The notes beneath the pieces are model-generated. The model did no database searches. It had not been told where the DNA came from and saw only the letters and a program-made list of their open reading frames with translations. A program made the position numbers and the translations under genes. From Thermoplasmata archaeon (GTDB lineage: Archaea; Thermoplasmatota; Thermoplasmata; Lutacidiplasmatales; UBA184), in NCBI GenBank assembly GCA_022750355.1, contig JAKIVW010000021.1, positions 1-17,957 on the forward strand: DNA of 17,957 nucleotides. Direction: 5' to 3'. Positions 6,847 through 13,543 of the stretch are shown piece by piece (position 1 is the first letter of the stretch; the number at the start of each line of letters is the position of its first letter).

Positions 6847-6921
6847 TGGGACTGGCCAGATTTGAACTGGCGTCTCGGAGTCCCGAACCCCGAAGGATGG
6901 ACCAAGCTACCCCACAGTCCC
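6847..6921 (-). tRNA. tRNA-Pro(CGG)
   Basis: A 75-nt cloverleaf on the minus strand. The acceptor GGGACTG pairs fully with CAGTCCC, and the discriminator is A. The D-arm contains GGGTAGCTTGGTCC. The anticodon stem CGGGG/CTCCG, with one G-T pair, encloses TTCGGGA, so the anticodon is CGG. The T-arm is GCCAG-TTCAAAT-CTGGC. CCA is not encoded and there is no intron. A TATA element lies about 29 nt upstream. Confidence 0.96.
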
Positions 6922-6946
6922 AGACGATGGCCGACCACGCTTCTCG

Positions 6947-6952
6947 CTATAT
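6947..6952 (-). promoter_or_regulatory. TATA box of tRNA-Pro
   Basis: ATATAG on the minus strand (within CTCATATAGCGAG) lies about 29 nt before the mature tRNA 5' end, the standard archaeal spacing. Confidence 0.6.
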
Positions 6953-7266
6953 GAGAGTGCGGGCGGTGGTGCGAACGAGCGCCCCCCTCTCCTTTCTGGT
7001 CGAAGTATAGTTCGCCGCCACCCGGGGAGGGATGGCGTCCCGACCCAGGGTCGGTCCGCGGGCGCCTCTCGTCGGGCCGGGGAGGCGAAACGGCCATCGG
7101 ACCCTCCACTCCTCCCCGGGCGTTCACCGGTTCGTAGGCACCGACGGTGGGCCGGGAGGTCCCCGTGTCCGCATCCGTTCTCCCGGTGGAGAAACTTCAG
7201 CTCGCTCGGGGACCCTGGAAGTGAGCTCTCTGCCGGGGGCGGAGTACGTCGTGTCGCTCGCAACAC
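6953..7266. other. gene-free stretch with several inverted repeats; possible structured RNA
   Basis: No convincing coding frame; the open frames here are Arg/Pro-rich in the manner of shadows. It has AGTATAG at 7003-7009 and then hairpin-forming pairs: GGGA/TCCC (7029-7032/7038-7041), CGACCC/GGGTCG (7041-7053), a GGGGAGG/CCTCCCC pair with a roughly 25-nt loop (7079-7085/7111-7117, extendable), CACCG/CGGTG (7125-7129/7145-7149) and CCGGGAG/CTCCCGG (7152-7158/7180-7186). I looked for SRP RNA and RNase P RNA signature motifs and saw none. Confidence 0.3.
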
Positions 7267-7280
7267 CGAAAACCTTTAGG
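7267..7280 (+). promoter_or_regulatory. BRE/TATA-like promoter of the SRPBCC gene
   Basis: CGAAAACCTTTAGG is centred about 28 nt before the GTG at 7303. It is one of several elements in this window with an A-rich BRE followed by a CCTTTA-like box at the same distance, implying a leaderless message. Confidence 0.5.
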
Positions 7281-7302
7281 TGGCGGCACGGGAGCGGGGG
7301 CC

Positions 7303-7758
7303 GTGGACGAGGAGCTCGACCCGATCCTGATCCAGGTGTGCATCCCGCTCCCCATGCCGATGATCTTCTCGGCGTTCACCGACCCCGTCCACGTCAAGGG
7401 TTGGCTCGCCGACTCCGCGACGATCGAACCAAAGAAAGGCGGCACCTACCGGCTGGGATGGACCGCTCCCGTCGAATTCGAAAGCGACGGCGCGATCCTG
7501 CAGTTGACTCCCGACCTGGATATCGACTTCTCCTGGCAGGGCCCCCCCGAGTTCGCGTCGCTCATGAACGAACCGCTCCCAAAGACGCACGTGTACGTCC
7601 GGTTGCAGGAATCTCCGGAAGGGATCGACGTCACGCTCGAGCACGTAGGTTGGGTGAGCGGGGACGCATGGCAGGATGCGCGCTCCTGGCACTTCCACCT
7701 CTGGGACGACCGGCTCCACCGGCTGAAGGACTACCTGATCAAGGTGGCGTACGGGTAG
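7303..7758 (+). CDS. SRPBCC / AHSA1 (activator of Hsp90 ATPase homologue-like) domain protein
   Basis: A 151-residue single-domain protein of the START/SRPBCC fold, which forms a deep hydrophobic ligand cavity; the ligand is unknown. The AHSA1-type signature is visible near the N-terminus: MIFSAFTDPVHVKGWLADS followed by KKGGTYRLGW. Then come strands such as IDFSWQGPPEF and VDVTLEHVGW-type sequence, and a long C-terminal helix beginning at the WDDRLHRLKDYL segment, exactly the family layout. The GTG start follows a BRE/TATA-like element at the usual distance and starts just before the first strand (LIQVCIPLP). Its 3' end overlaps the 3' end of the zinc-ribbon gene on the other strand by 20 nt. 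Confidence 0.85.
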   Translation: MDEELDPILIQVCIPLPMPMIFSAFTDPVHVKGWLADSATIEPKKGGTYRLGWTAPVEFESDGAILQLTPDLDIDFSWQGPPEFASLMNEPLPKTHVYVRLQESPEGIDVTLEHVGWVSGDAWQDARSWHFHLWDDRLHRLKDYLIKVAYG

Positions 7759-7963
7759 GGGCGGTGGAGGTTCCCTCTTCGCCGGGGGAGAACTTACGGC
7801 AGGTCCCGTCACCGCAGAGGCTGCACGGTCCGGACGGTTCCAGGCGGAAATTCCCCGAGGTGCCGACCGGAACGACGACCATGTGGTGGGTGGGCAAATG
7901 CCCGCAGCGACACCGCGCCCGTAGAGGGAGCGCGGAACTCTCCACGGTGACCCGGGTTCGCAT
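7739..7963 (-). CDS. small zinc-ribbon-like protein of unknown function
   Basis: A 74-residue protein with two Cys knuckles: CRCGHLPTHHM in the first third and CSLCGDGTC in the second half, separated by a hydrophobic VVVPVG strand and LEPSGP. Such pairs usually hold one zinc ion. The C-terminal tail is Ser/Thr/Pro-rich. The ATG at 7963 has GGAGGG five bases upstream and a promoter-like element (7988-8002), which is why I call it a gene although the frame is open further 5'. It lies 59 nt downstream of elp3 on the same strand and converges with the SRPBCC gene, overlapping it by 20 nt. The role is unknown; nucleic-acid or protein binding are possible. Confidence 0.65.
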   Translation of the reverse strand: MRTRVTVESSALPLRARCRCGHLPTHHMVVVPVGTSGNFRLEPSGPCSLCGDGTCRKFSPGEEGTSTAPTRTPP

Positions 7964-7987
7964 CAATGCCCTCCGGGAGCCGATGCG

Positions 7988-8002
7988 CCAAAAGGCTTTG
8001 CG
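7988..8002 (-). promoter_or_regulatory. BRE/TATA-like promoter of the zinc-ribbon gene
   Basis: The minus strand contains GCAAAGCCTTTT, ending 27 nt before the ATG at 7963. The identical 12-mer precedes serS (15100-15111), ending 25 nt before its GTG. Identity of sequence and of spacing supports a real promoter class. Confidence 0.55.
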
Positions 8003-8022
8003 GAGCCGGACCGAGCTCGAAA

Positions 8023-9558
8023 TCAGGCGAGCGACTTCGCCATGAGCGGACCCGCCCGCTCGTACCCTCGCGCCCGGTAATACTCCCGGGTCCCGACCGC
8101 TGCCGTGACGTAGATCCGGGAATGGCCGGCGGAGCGCGCCCGATCCTCCGCCGATTCGAGCAAGGATCTCCCGAACCCCCGATGCTGGTACTGACCCACG
8201 TCCCCGCCGGCACCCCCAACGGGGACCTCGGGTCCGAGGACTTTCAGTTCCCGGATCACGGGCGCGTCGAGGCCGCCCTCGGTCGAGGATGAGGGGAACC
8301 TCAGCCGGAGGAATCCCGCCACGGTGTCGGTCTCCGGTTCCTCCCACGACAAGAACACCTCGCGGCCCCCCGAGGCGTCGTAGCTCTGCTCGAACGGCCG
8401 GAAGGCATCGGGGGGCGGAGAGGCCCGTCGACCGACCTCGCGACACCGGAGGCAGCGGCAGTGGCCGCCCTCCTCCCGAACGCGCGCCATCGCGAGCTCC
8501 CGGACATTGCTGGTACGGACCCCGTCCGCGATCAATCGGGAGGGGATGTCCCTCTGGATTCGCTGGATCCGCACCCAGGGTGGGAGCCGGCGCTTCATCG
8601 CGGCGAGCACCGAAACGGCGGTTTCGGTGTCGTACGGGGCGTACCGACCCGCGCGCCAGTCGTCGTACAGAGGTGTCCCCGGCAGGACCAGGGTCGGGTA
8701 GATCTTCAGGAAGTCAGGGCGGAAGTCGGGGCTTTCGAACATCCGGTCGAAGTCCTCCAGGTCGCGCGCGGGGTCCATCCCCGGCAGTCCGAGCATCAGG
8801 TGGTAGCCGACCTTCAAACCGCGGTCGCGGGTCTCGCGGCTGGCCCGCGTCACATCATCCACGCCGTGGGCGCGCCCGACCGCCTCGAGTACCTCCTCGC
8901 GGAGGCATTCCACGCCCACCTCGACCCGGGTGACACCGGCGTCGAGCAAGAACGGCAGCACCCGACCGTCGCACCAATCGGGCCGAGTCTCGACCGTGAG
9001 TCCCACCATCCGATGGGGGGCCGTCTCGTTCCGACGAACGGCCTCCGCGAGCGAGTCGGAGCGGGACTCGTTGAGCCCGTCGTAGATCCCCCGCAGCACA
9101 TCCTCCTGGAACGGTCGGGGTCGCGCGGGGAAGGTGCCGCCCATGACGATGACCTCGACCTTGCTCGTAGAGTGGCCGGTCTCCTCGAGGGTGGTCAGGC
9201 GATTCGTCGTGATCGCTTCCGAATCGTAATGGAACTGGGCTCCCCGAAGGGCGCTCGGCTCCTCACCCGTGTAGCTCTGGGGGCTCGAGTTCTCGACGCC
9301 GCCCGGGCAGTACGTGCATCGGCCGTGCGGGCACCGGGCCGGCGCCGTCATCACGGCCACGACCGCGACCCCGGAGAGGCTTCGGGAGGGCCGTCGGAGC
9401 ACCGAACCTTGGAATTCGGACCGCTCCTCCGGGGAGAGGGACCGGACCCAGTCGACGTTCGAAGGGAGACGGCCCCCCGGCCCTTCCCGAACTCGGGCCA
9501 GCTTGGCCCGGTGGATCTCCTCGGGCGAGGGGGGACGAGCGCTCAGGGGCGGAGCCAT
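8023..9558 (-). CDS. elp3: archaeal Elp3: radical-SAM tRNA wobble-uridine carboxymethylation enzyme
   Basis: Elp3 uses acetyl-CoA and a radical-SAM iron-sulfur cluster to start 5-carboxymethyl modification of U34 in tRNA; in archaea it acts without the other Elongator subunits. The 511-residue protein shows the cluster cysteines C76, C81 and C84 (CPHGRCTYCPGG), then SYTGEEPSALRG, VIVMGGTFPARP, VGLTVETRPDWC, GVTRVEVGVEC and KIYPTLVLPGTPLYD, all Elp3 landmarks. The C-terminal GNAT domain (from about residue 390) has the acetyl-CoA motif HRGFGRSL (459-466) and the tyrosine-rich REYYRARGY segment near 491-499. The frame is open far upstream inside fni, but the ATG at 9558 begins the normal Elp3 N-terminus and overlaps the fni stop by 16 nt, indicating translational coupling. 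It is the last gene of the ipk-fni unit. Confidence 0.96.
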   Translation of the reverse strand: MAPPLSARPPSPEEIHRAKLARVREGPGGRLPSNVDWVRSLSPEERSEFQGSVLRRPSRSLSGVAVVAVMTAPARCPHGRCTYCPGGVENSSPQSYTGEEPSALRGAQFHYDSEAITTNRLTTLEETGHSTSKVEVIVMGGTFPARPRPFQEDVLRGIYDGLNESRSDSLAEAVRRNETAPHRMVGLTVETRPDWCDGRVLPFLLDAGVTRVEVGVECLREEVLEAVGRAHGVDDVTRASRETRDRGLKVGYHLMLGLPGMDPARDLEDFDRMFESPDFRPDFLKIYPTLVLPGTPLYDDWRAGRYAPYDTETAVSVLAAMKRRLPPWVRIQRIQRDIPSRLIADGVRTSNVRELAMARVREEGGHCRCLRCREVGRRASPPPDAFRPFEQSYDASGGREVFLSWEEPETDTVAGFLRLRFPSSSTEGGLDAPVIRELKVLGPEVPVGGAGGDVGQYQHRGFGRSLLESAEDRARSAGHSRIYVTAAVGTREYYRARGYERAGPLMAKSLA

Positions 9559-10607
9559 TGGCGGGTCTCCCCCGTGACGACGTACGGCGCGTGCTGAAGC
9601 TCCGCGACCGTCCGCGATCCCGTCAGGAACATCGCGACCTTCAGTTCGTGCACGAAGTGGTCGATCTCGCGCCGCGTCTCCGCGTACCCCGTCGACGCGG
9701 CGCGGAGGATCCCGCCCGCGGTACCGGCAGCCGTAGCCCCCATCGCGAGCGCCCGGGCGACGTCCAAGCCCGATCGGACCCCTCCACTCGCGATGACCGG
9801 GACCCCTAACGGAACCAGCTCGAGCACCGATACTGGGGAGGGGATGCCCCAGTCCCAGAACGTCTTCCCGACCCGGGCCTCCCGTTCCGCGCCTTGCTCC
9901 AGCGCGCGATAATGCTCGACCGCCGCGAACGAGGTACCTCCCGTTCCGCTCACGTCGAACGCGCGCACGTGGCGGTCGCGCAGCTGTTCGGCGACGCGTC
10001 GGGAGATCCCCGCGCCGGTCTCCTTGACCAACACCGGGAACTCCTGGGCGAGCGCTCCGATCCGGTCGAGGACGCCCTTCGCTTTCCGGTCGCCGCCCGG
10101 CTGGACCATCTCCTGGAGGAAGTTGAGATGGATCGCGAGCACGTCCGCGTGAATCAGCTCCATCGCCGCCCGGACCTCCGCGACCCCGACCACGGCCTCG
10201 CCGGGATGCTGGGGGATGATTTGGGGCGCGCCGATGTTGGCGAACCGCAGCGGCACCGGATACCGGGCGACGCACGAGTAGCTCTCCGGATACTGGCCCT
10301 TCAGGATGGCGGCCCGCTCGCTGCCGACGCCCAGCGCGATCCCGGTCTCCGCAGCGACACGGGCGAGGTTTTCGTTGATCTTCGCGGCATCGGGGAATCC
10401 CCCCGTCATTCCCGTGATCACGAGGGGGGCGGCGAGCGCGTGACCGAGCAACGTGGTGGAGGTGTCGATCTCGTCGAAGTCGATGTCCGGAAGGGCGCGG
10501 TGGACGAGTTGGATGTCGTCCCAGTACCGGTACCGACCGTCGACCTTCTGGCCGAGGACGACCTTGACGTGCTCGCCCTTCCGGTGGCTGAGGTCAATCC
10601 CCGCCAC
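9543..10607 (-). CDS. fni: type II isopentenyl-diphosphate delta-isomerase
   Basis: An FMN- and NAD(P)H-requiring TIM-barrel enzyme converting isopentenyl diphosphate to dimethylallyl diphosphate for isoprenoid ether lipids. Counted from the GTG at 10607, the 354 residues show SHRKGEH (7-13, diphosphate-binding R9 and K10), ITGMTGG (64-70), GVGSERA (93-99), ANIGAPQ (123-129), HLNFLQE (160-166, with the catalytic Gln 165 and metal-binding Glu 166), VKETGAGIS, DVSGTGGTSF and SGGVRSGLDVARALAMGA near the C-terminus. The open frame reaches 10760, but its extra part lies inside ipk and has no family similarity. The GTG at 10607 gives the normal family length and overlaps the ipk stop by 14 nt. The product of ipk is its substrate, so the order follows the pathway. 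Confidence 0.96.
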   Translation of the reverse strand: MAGIDLSHRKGEHVKVVLGQKVDGRYRYWDDIQLVHRALPDIDFDEIDTSTTLLGHALAAPLVITGMTGGFPDAAKINENLARVAAETGIALGVGSERAAILKGQYPESYSCVARYPVPLRFANIGAPQIIPQHPGEAVVGVAEVRAAMELIHADVLAIHLNFLQEMVQPGGDRKAKGVLDRIGALAQEFPVLVKETGAGISRRVAEQLRDRHVRAFDVSGTGGTSFAAVEHYRALEQGAEREARVGKTFWDWGIPSPVSVLELVPLGVPVIASGGVRSGLDVARALAMGATAAGTAGGILRAASTGYAETRREIDHFVHELKVAMFLTGSRTVAELQHAPYVVTGETRQWLRP

Positions 10608-11424
10608 GTCCGGCGGCCCCGCGGGGTCGCGCGTGGGCCCAGCTCCCGTAGACGAATTCCCCCCGCACGGCGCGCGGGAGTTCTCCATCCTTGAGTCCGC
10701 TAATAAGACCTGCGTCCACGCCGGCGCCGGCGATCGCGCGCATCGCCTCCGCCTTGCCACGGATCCCGCCGGTCACGTCGGGGCCCCCGCCGGTCCGACG
10801 CAAGCCGTCGATGACGTCGTCCGTCACTTCGGCCAGGAGACTCGGTCGGCGCCCGGTGGACGGCGCCAGGATGCCGGGCACATCGCTGACGAAAATCACC
10901 CGGCGGGCGCTCAATTCCTTGGCGAGGGCCACCGCGATCGTGTCGGCGCTGAGGATCGACCAACCCCACGTCTCGTCCGGAACGACGTCTCCGAACGAGA
11001 CCGGGACGAGTCCGCTCGCCAGCGCGGCCCGGAAGGGGGCGGGGTCGAACGCCACGAGACGGCCGTCCCGATTTCGAGCGAGATTGGCCGCCGGTACCGA
11101 CCACGGGGACGCGCCGCCCCGGATCAACTCGCGGAGGACCTGCAGATGAAGGCGTCGAACCTCGGCCGCGACGATCGCGGCGCCTCGTCCCCGGCGCGCC
11201 GCGGGGGCGCCGACCTCCGGGGATTTCGCGAGGCCAAACTTTCGTGCTCCCGGGTGCCCGAACGAACCGGCTCCGTGCAGCAGGACCATCGGGATCTCCG
11301 AGACGGAGCCCACCTCCTCGGCGAGCCGTCGAAGGATCTTCGGTCGAACCCGCTCGGCCTCCCGCTTCCGGGTGATGACGCTGCCCCCGAGCTTGACGAC
11401 GACCGGTCCGGGCGCCGAACCCAT
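10594..11424 (-). CDS. ipk: isopentenyl phosphate kinase
   Basis: A cytosolic amino-acid-kinase-fold enzyme that phosphorylates isopentenyl phosphate with ATP to isopentenyl diphosphate. It is the diagnostic step of the archaeal alternative mevalonate routes. The 276-residue protein shows KLGGSVIT (11-18), HGAGSFGH (50-57, ending in the conserved catalytic His), a hydrophobic substrate region with PVSFGDVV, SADTIAVALA (159-168), FVSDVPGI (178-185) and DVTGGIRGKAEAM (216-228), all in family order. It is slightly longer than usual because of a Gly/Arg-rich C-terminal tail (from about residue 262) in the region where fni begins. The ATG at 11424 lies 16 nt after the small membrane-protein stop. 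Place in the operon and motifs agree. Confidence 0.95.
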   Translation of the reverse strand: MGSAPGPVVVKLGGSVITRKREAERVRPKILRRLAEEVGSVSEIPMVLLHGAGSFGHPGARKFGLAKSPEVGAPAARRGRGAAIVAAEVRRLHLQVLRELIRGGASPWSVPAANLARNRDGRLVAFDPAPFRAALASGLVPVSFGDVVPDETWGWSILSADTIAVALAKELSARRVIFVSDVPGILAPSTGRRPSLLAEVTDDVIDGLRRTGGGPDVTGGIRGKAEAMRAIAGAGVDAGLISGLKDGELPRAVRGEFVYGSWAHARPRGAAGRGGD

Positions 11425-11440
11425 CGGACGTACCGCCCGA

Positions 11441-11665
11441 CTACGCCGAGTCGAGACCGGCGCGCCGACTGAACAGCATCAGTCCTCCGGCGACGCACGG
11501 TGCGATTCCCAGGAAGAAGAACCAGTTGAACGTCAGTAGCCAGTAGGCGAGCATGAACAGCCCGGTGCCGATGAGAACGGCGGAGACGACGACCCAACCC
11601 ACGGAGATCGGGCTCGAGACGTGCCCGTGCGGGGCGGTCGAATGCGCGCCGCCGTAGCCGGACAT
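11441..11665 (-). CDS. small two-helix membrane protein
   Basis: A 74-residue protein with a short Gly/His-rich N-terminus and two predicted transmembrane helices, about residues 21-43 (VGWVVVSAVLIGTGLFMLAY and flanks) and 47-66 (containing WFFFLGIAPCVAGGLMLF), ending in RRAGLDSA. There is no catalytic motif and I do not recognise a family. The ATG has a strong Shine-Dalgarno, GAGGTGG, ending one base upstream of it. It is the first gene of the unit with ipk, fni and elp3, with only 16 nt to ipk. That hints at a link to membrane lipid synthesis, but the link rests on position alone. Confidence 0.75.
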   Translation of the reverse strand: MSGYGGAHSTAPHGHVSSPISVGWVVVSAVLIGTGLFMLAYWLLTFNWFFFLGIAPCVAGGLMLFSRRAGLDSA

Positions 11666-11727
11666 CCCACCTCAGGGTAACGCTGCCCCTTCAAATCGGT
11701 TCGGTCGGAGCCGGACGCTGGCGGCTA

Positions 11728-11790
11728 CCGGAAAACGCCGCCGAACTCAGCGCCGGTCGTCGTTTACGGCAGAAGACGTCGAGTTCGGCG
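11728..11790. repeat. nested inverted repeats before orc1/cdc6; candidate origin of replication
   Basis: The arms CGCCGAACTC (11739-11748) and GAGTTCGGCG (11781-11790) are a perfect 10-bp inverted repeat with a 32-nt spacer. A second, imperfect pair has an AAACG core in opposite orientations: CCGGAAAACGCCGCCGA at 11728-11744 and, on the minus strand, CCGTAAACGACGACCGG at 11769-11753. Archaeal origins typically lie next to orc1/cdc6 and carry oppositely oriented origin-recognition boxes, whose known forms include a GGAAACG-like core. A more A-rich stretch follows at about 11797-11816. The match to a consensus is only partial. Confidence 0.4.
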
Positions 11791-11796
11791 AAGGAA

Positions 11797-11814
11797 CGAC
11801 AAAAGGTAGATATG
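11797..11814 (+). promoter_or_regulatory. BRE/TATA-like promoter of orc1/cdc6
   Basis: CGACAAAAGGTAGATATG has an A-rich BRE-like part and a TAGATATG box. It lies about 50 nt before the GTG at 11861, so transcription would start about 20 nt ahead of the coding region. It could also serve as an easily melted part of the origin. Confidence 0.4.
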
Positions 11815-11860
11815 TGAAGCGGACCTGCAAACTCCGCCCGAGGCCCGGGCAGGCTTCGTC

Positions 11861-13294
11861 GTGACATCTGTACCGGAAGACCGACCCACGGAAGGCGCGG
11901 ATCGGCCCACAGCCGCCGCCCCCTCCCTCTCTGCGGCCGTTCCCGTCAACGACCGCGCGATGGGTGGAGGTCCGGCCGTCGCTCCCCAGCTGGGGAGCCC
12001 GGCCCCTCCGCCCGTCCCTCCCACTACGGCCGGTGGGTTCCTCGATTCGATCCTCGAAACGAAGAGCGAGCTGTTTCGCGCGAGCCGCGAGGTCCTTCGC
12101 GATTCCTACATCCCGAGCCGCCTGCCCCATCGCGAACAGCAGATCCGTGCGGTCGCCGAAGTGCTCGCCCCCGCCCTGCGCGGGGACGTTCCGTCCAACC
12201 TGCTCCTCTACGGGAAGATCGGGACCGGCAAGACCGCCGTGGTCTCCCAGGTCGTCCAGGACATCCAGCGGCGGGCGGAGCTCGCGAGCCACATCGCCTT
12301 CATCTATGTGAACTGCGGGAACATCGACACGCCCTACAGCCTGCTCCAGAACATCGCCAACACCTTCGCGAAGACCGAGTCCGACCGGATCCCGACCGGC
12401 TGGTCGCTCGACCGCGTGCAAGTGGCGATGCGTCGCCTCATGGAGTCGAACGGCGGGACCGTTATCCTCGTGCTGGACGAGATCGACCGGCTCGTCGCCC
12501 GGAGCGGGGACGGGGTCCTCTACACGCTCAGCCAGATCAACACCGAACTCGACAACGCCCGCCTCGTCCTGCTGGGTATCTCGAACGACCTCAAATTCAC
12601 GAACCACCTCGACGCCCGGGTTCGAAGCCGGCTGAACGAGGAGAAGATCCTCTTCCCGCCCTACGACGCCCTCCAGCTCCAGGACATCCTGCGGGACCGG
12701 GCCAAGGAAGCATTCCGCGACGGCGTGGTCGACCCCGGAGTCGTCGAGCGTTGTGCCGCGTACGCCGCTCTCGAGAACGGGGACGCCCGCCGGGCCCTCG
12801 CGTTGCTCCGACTCTCCGCCGAGATGGCGGAACGAGATCGCGCCAAACGGATCACTCCGGACCACGTCGTCAAGGCAAAGAACCGTCTCGAGCAGGACAT
12901 CATCCTCGACTGCTGCCGAACCCTTCCGCCGCACTGCAAGGTGCTCCTCTACGCGATCCTCCAGGCGTGCGAGCGCCGCCGGAACGGGGTGCTGACGGGC
13001 GAGGTCTACGACGCGTACCGCCGTCTCGCGGAACGGCTGGGGCTCCAGCCCCTGCACGCTCGTTCGATCTCCAACTACGTGAGCGAGCTCGAGTCCCTCG
13101 GCCTCATCCGGGCGACGATCGTCTCCCGGGGCCGCGGCGGCCGCACGCGGGAGATCCTGGTCGACGTACCGATCTCCGACACGATGCCGGCGCTCGAGGA
13201 GGATCCGCTCATCGCCCCCGTCGGCCGACCGCACTCGCGCGGTCAGTTGCTCCTCACGAACTTCGACAATCCCGGACGCACCGGTCCGTTCTAG
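11861..13294 (+). CDS. cdc6: Orc1/Cdc6 replication initiator
   Basis: An AAA+ ATPase that binds origin repeats and loads the MCM helicase. In the 477-residue protein the Walker A is LLYGKIGTGKT (115-125), Walker B VLDEIDRL (204-211), sensor 1 GISND (239-243) and sensor 2 region NGDARRALALL (306-316). The C-terminal winged-helix domain spans about 350-437 (SISNYVSELESLGLI). The first 58 or so residues are an unusual Pro/Ala-rich low-complexity extension; the family normally starts near LDSILETKSELF. The GTG at 11861 has no Shine-Dalgarno, and an internal in-frame ATG at 11960 would remove half of the extension, so the start is uncertain. The 195-bp gap upstream carries candidate origin repeats. 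Confidence 0.95.
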   Translation: MTSVPEDRPTEGADRPTAAAPSLSAAVPVNDRAMGGGPAVAPQLGSPAPPPVPPTTAGGFLDSILETKSELFRASREVLRDSYIPSRLPHREQQIRAVAEVLAPALRGDVPSNLLLYGKIGTGKTAVVSQVVQDIQRRAELASHIAFIYVNCGNIDTPYSLLQNIANTFAKTESDRIPTGWSLDRVQVAMRRLMESNGGTVILVLDEIDRLVARSGDGVLYTLSQINTELDNARLVLLGISNDLKFTNHLDARVRSRLNEEKILFPPYDALQLQDILRDRAKEAFRDGVVDPGVVERCAAYAALENGDARRALALLRLSAEMAERDRAKRITPDHVVKAKNRLEQDIILDCCRTLPPHCKVLLYAILQACERRRNGVLTGEVYDAYRRLAERLGLQPLHARSISNYVSELESLGLIRATIVSRGRGGRTREILVDVPISDTMPALEEDPLIAPVGRPHSRGQLLLTNFDNPGRTGPF

Positions 13295-13328
13295 GCGCGG
13301 GGGGCCCCGGGACCGGGGCGGGTTCGCC

Positions 13329-13538
13329 TCAGTGAACCCGTACTTCGACGGGTTGTGCCGTCTCCGACGCGATCATGGAGGAGGCCCGTCGCCGCGCCCG
13401 TTCGCGCTTCAGCTCGCGCAGGTCACGGTCGAGGTCCTTGAGGTCGGCGGCGACCCGGCGGACCCGGACCCGGGCGATCCCCTCGATCGCGGCGATCTCG
13501 CGGTCGAGGCTCTCGTCCGACCCGCGGAACCCGGTCAT
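13329..13538 (-). CDS. small charged helical (coiled-coil-like) protein
   Basis: A 69-residue protein starting at ATG 13538, five bases after the aldehyde dehydrogenase stop, hence probably co-transcribed with it. Residues 8-50 are an almost continuous charged helix (DREIAAIEGIARVRVRRVAA, then DLKDLDRDLRELKRERARRR), which suggests a coiled coil. The C-terminus (ETAQPVEVRVH) looks extended. Codons are strongly GC-ending, like the neighbouring genes. No family was recognised and no Shine-Dalgarno is obvious. The stop lies 34 nt from the convergent orc1 stop. Confidence 0.6.
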   Translation of the reverse strand: MTGFRGSDESLDREIAAIEGIARVRVRRVAADLKDLDRDLRELKRERARRRASSMIASETAQPVEVRVH

Positions 13539-13543
13539 GGCCA

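Noticed and set aside
7032..8045. Plus-strand open frame of 337 codons across the SRPBCC gene
   Set aside because: Arg/Pro/Gly-rich shadow translation; the SRPBCC gene in another frame has family motifs, a promoter and a normal length.
9559..10275. Upstream extension of the elp3 frame to give a 750-residue protein
   Set aside because: The extra part lies entirely in fni, is Arg/Gly-rich shadow sequence, and the ATG at 9558 gives the normal Elp3 N-terminus.
10608..10760. Upstream extension of the fni frame
   Set aside because: Lies within the ipk coding region and has no isomerase similarity; the GTG at 10607 gives the family length.
11747..13234. Long minus-strand open frame (495 codons) opposite orc1/cdc6
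   Set aside because: It is the antisense frame of a GC-rich conserved gene; its translation is Asp/Val/Arg-rich with no family motif. The Orc1 motifs on the plus strand explain the region.
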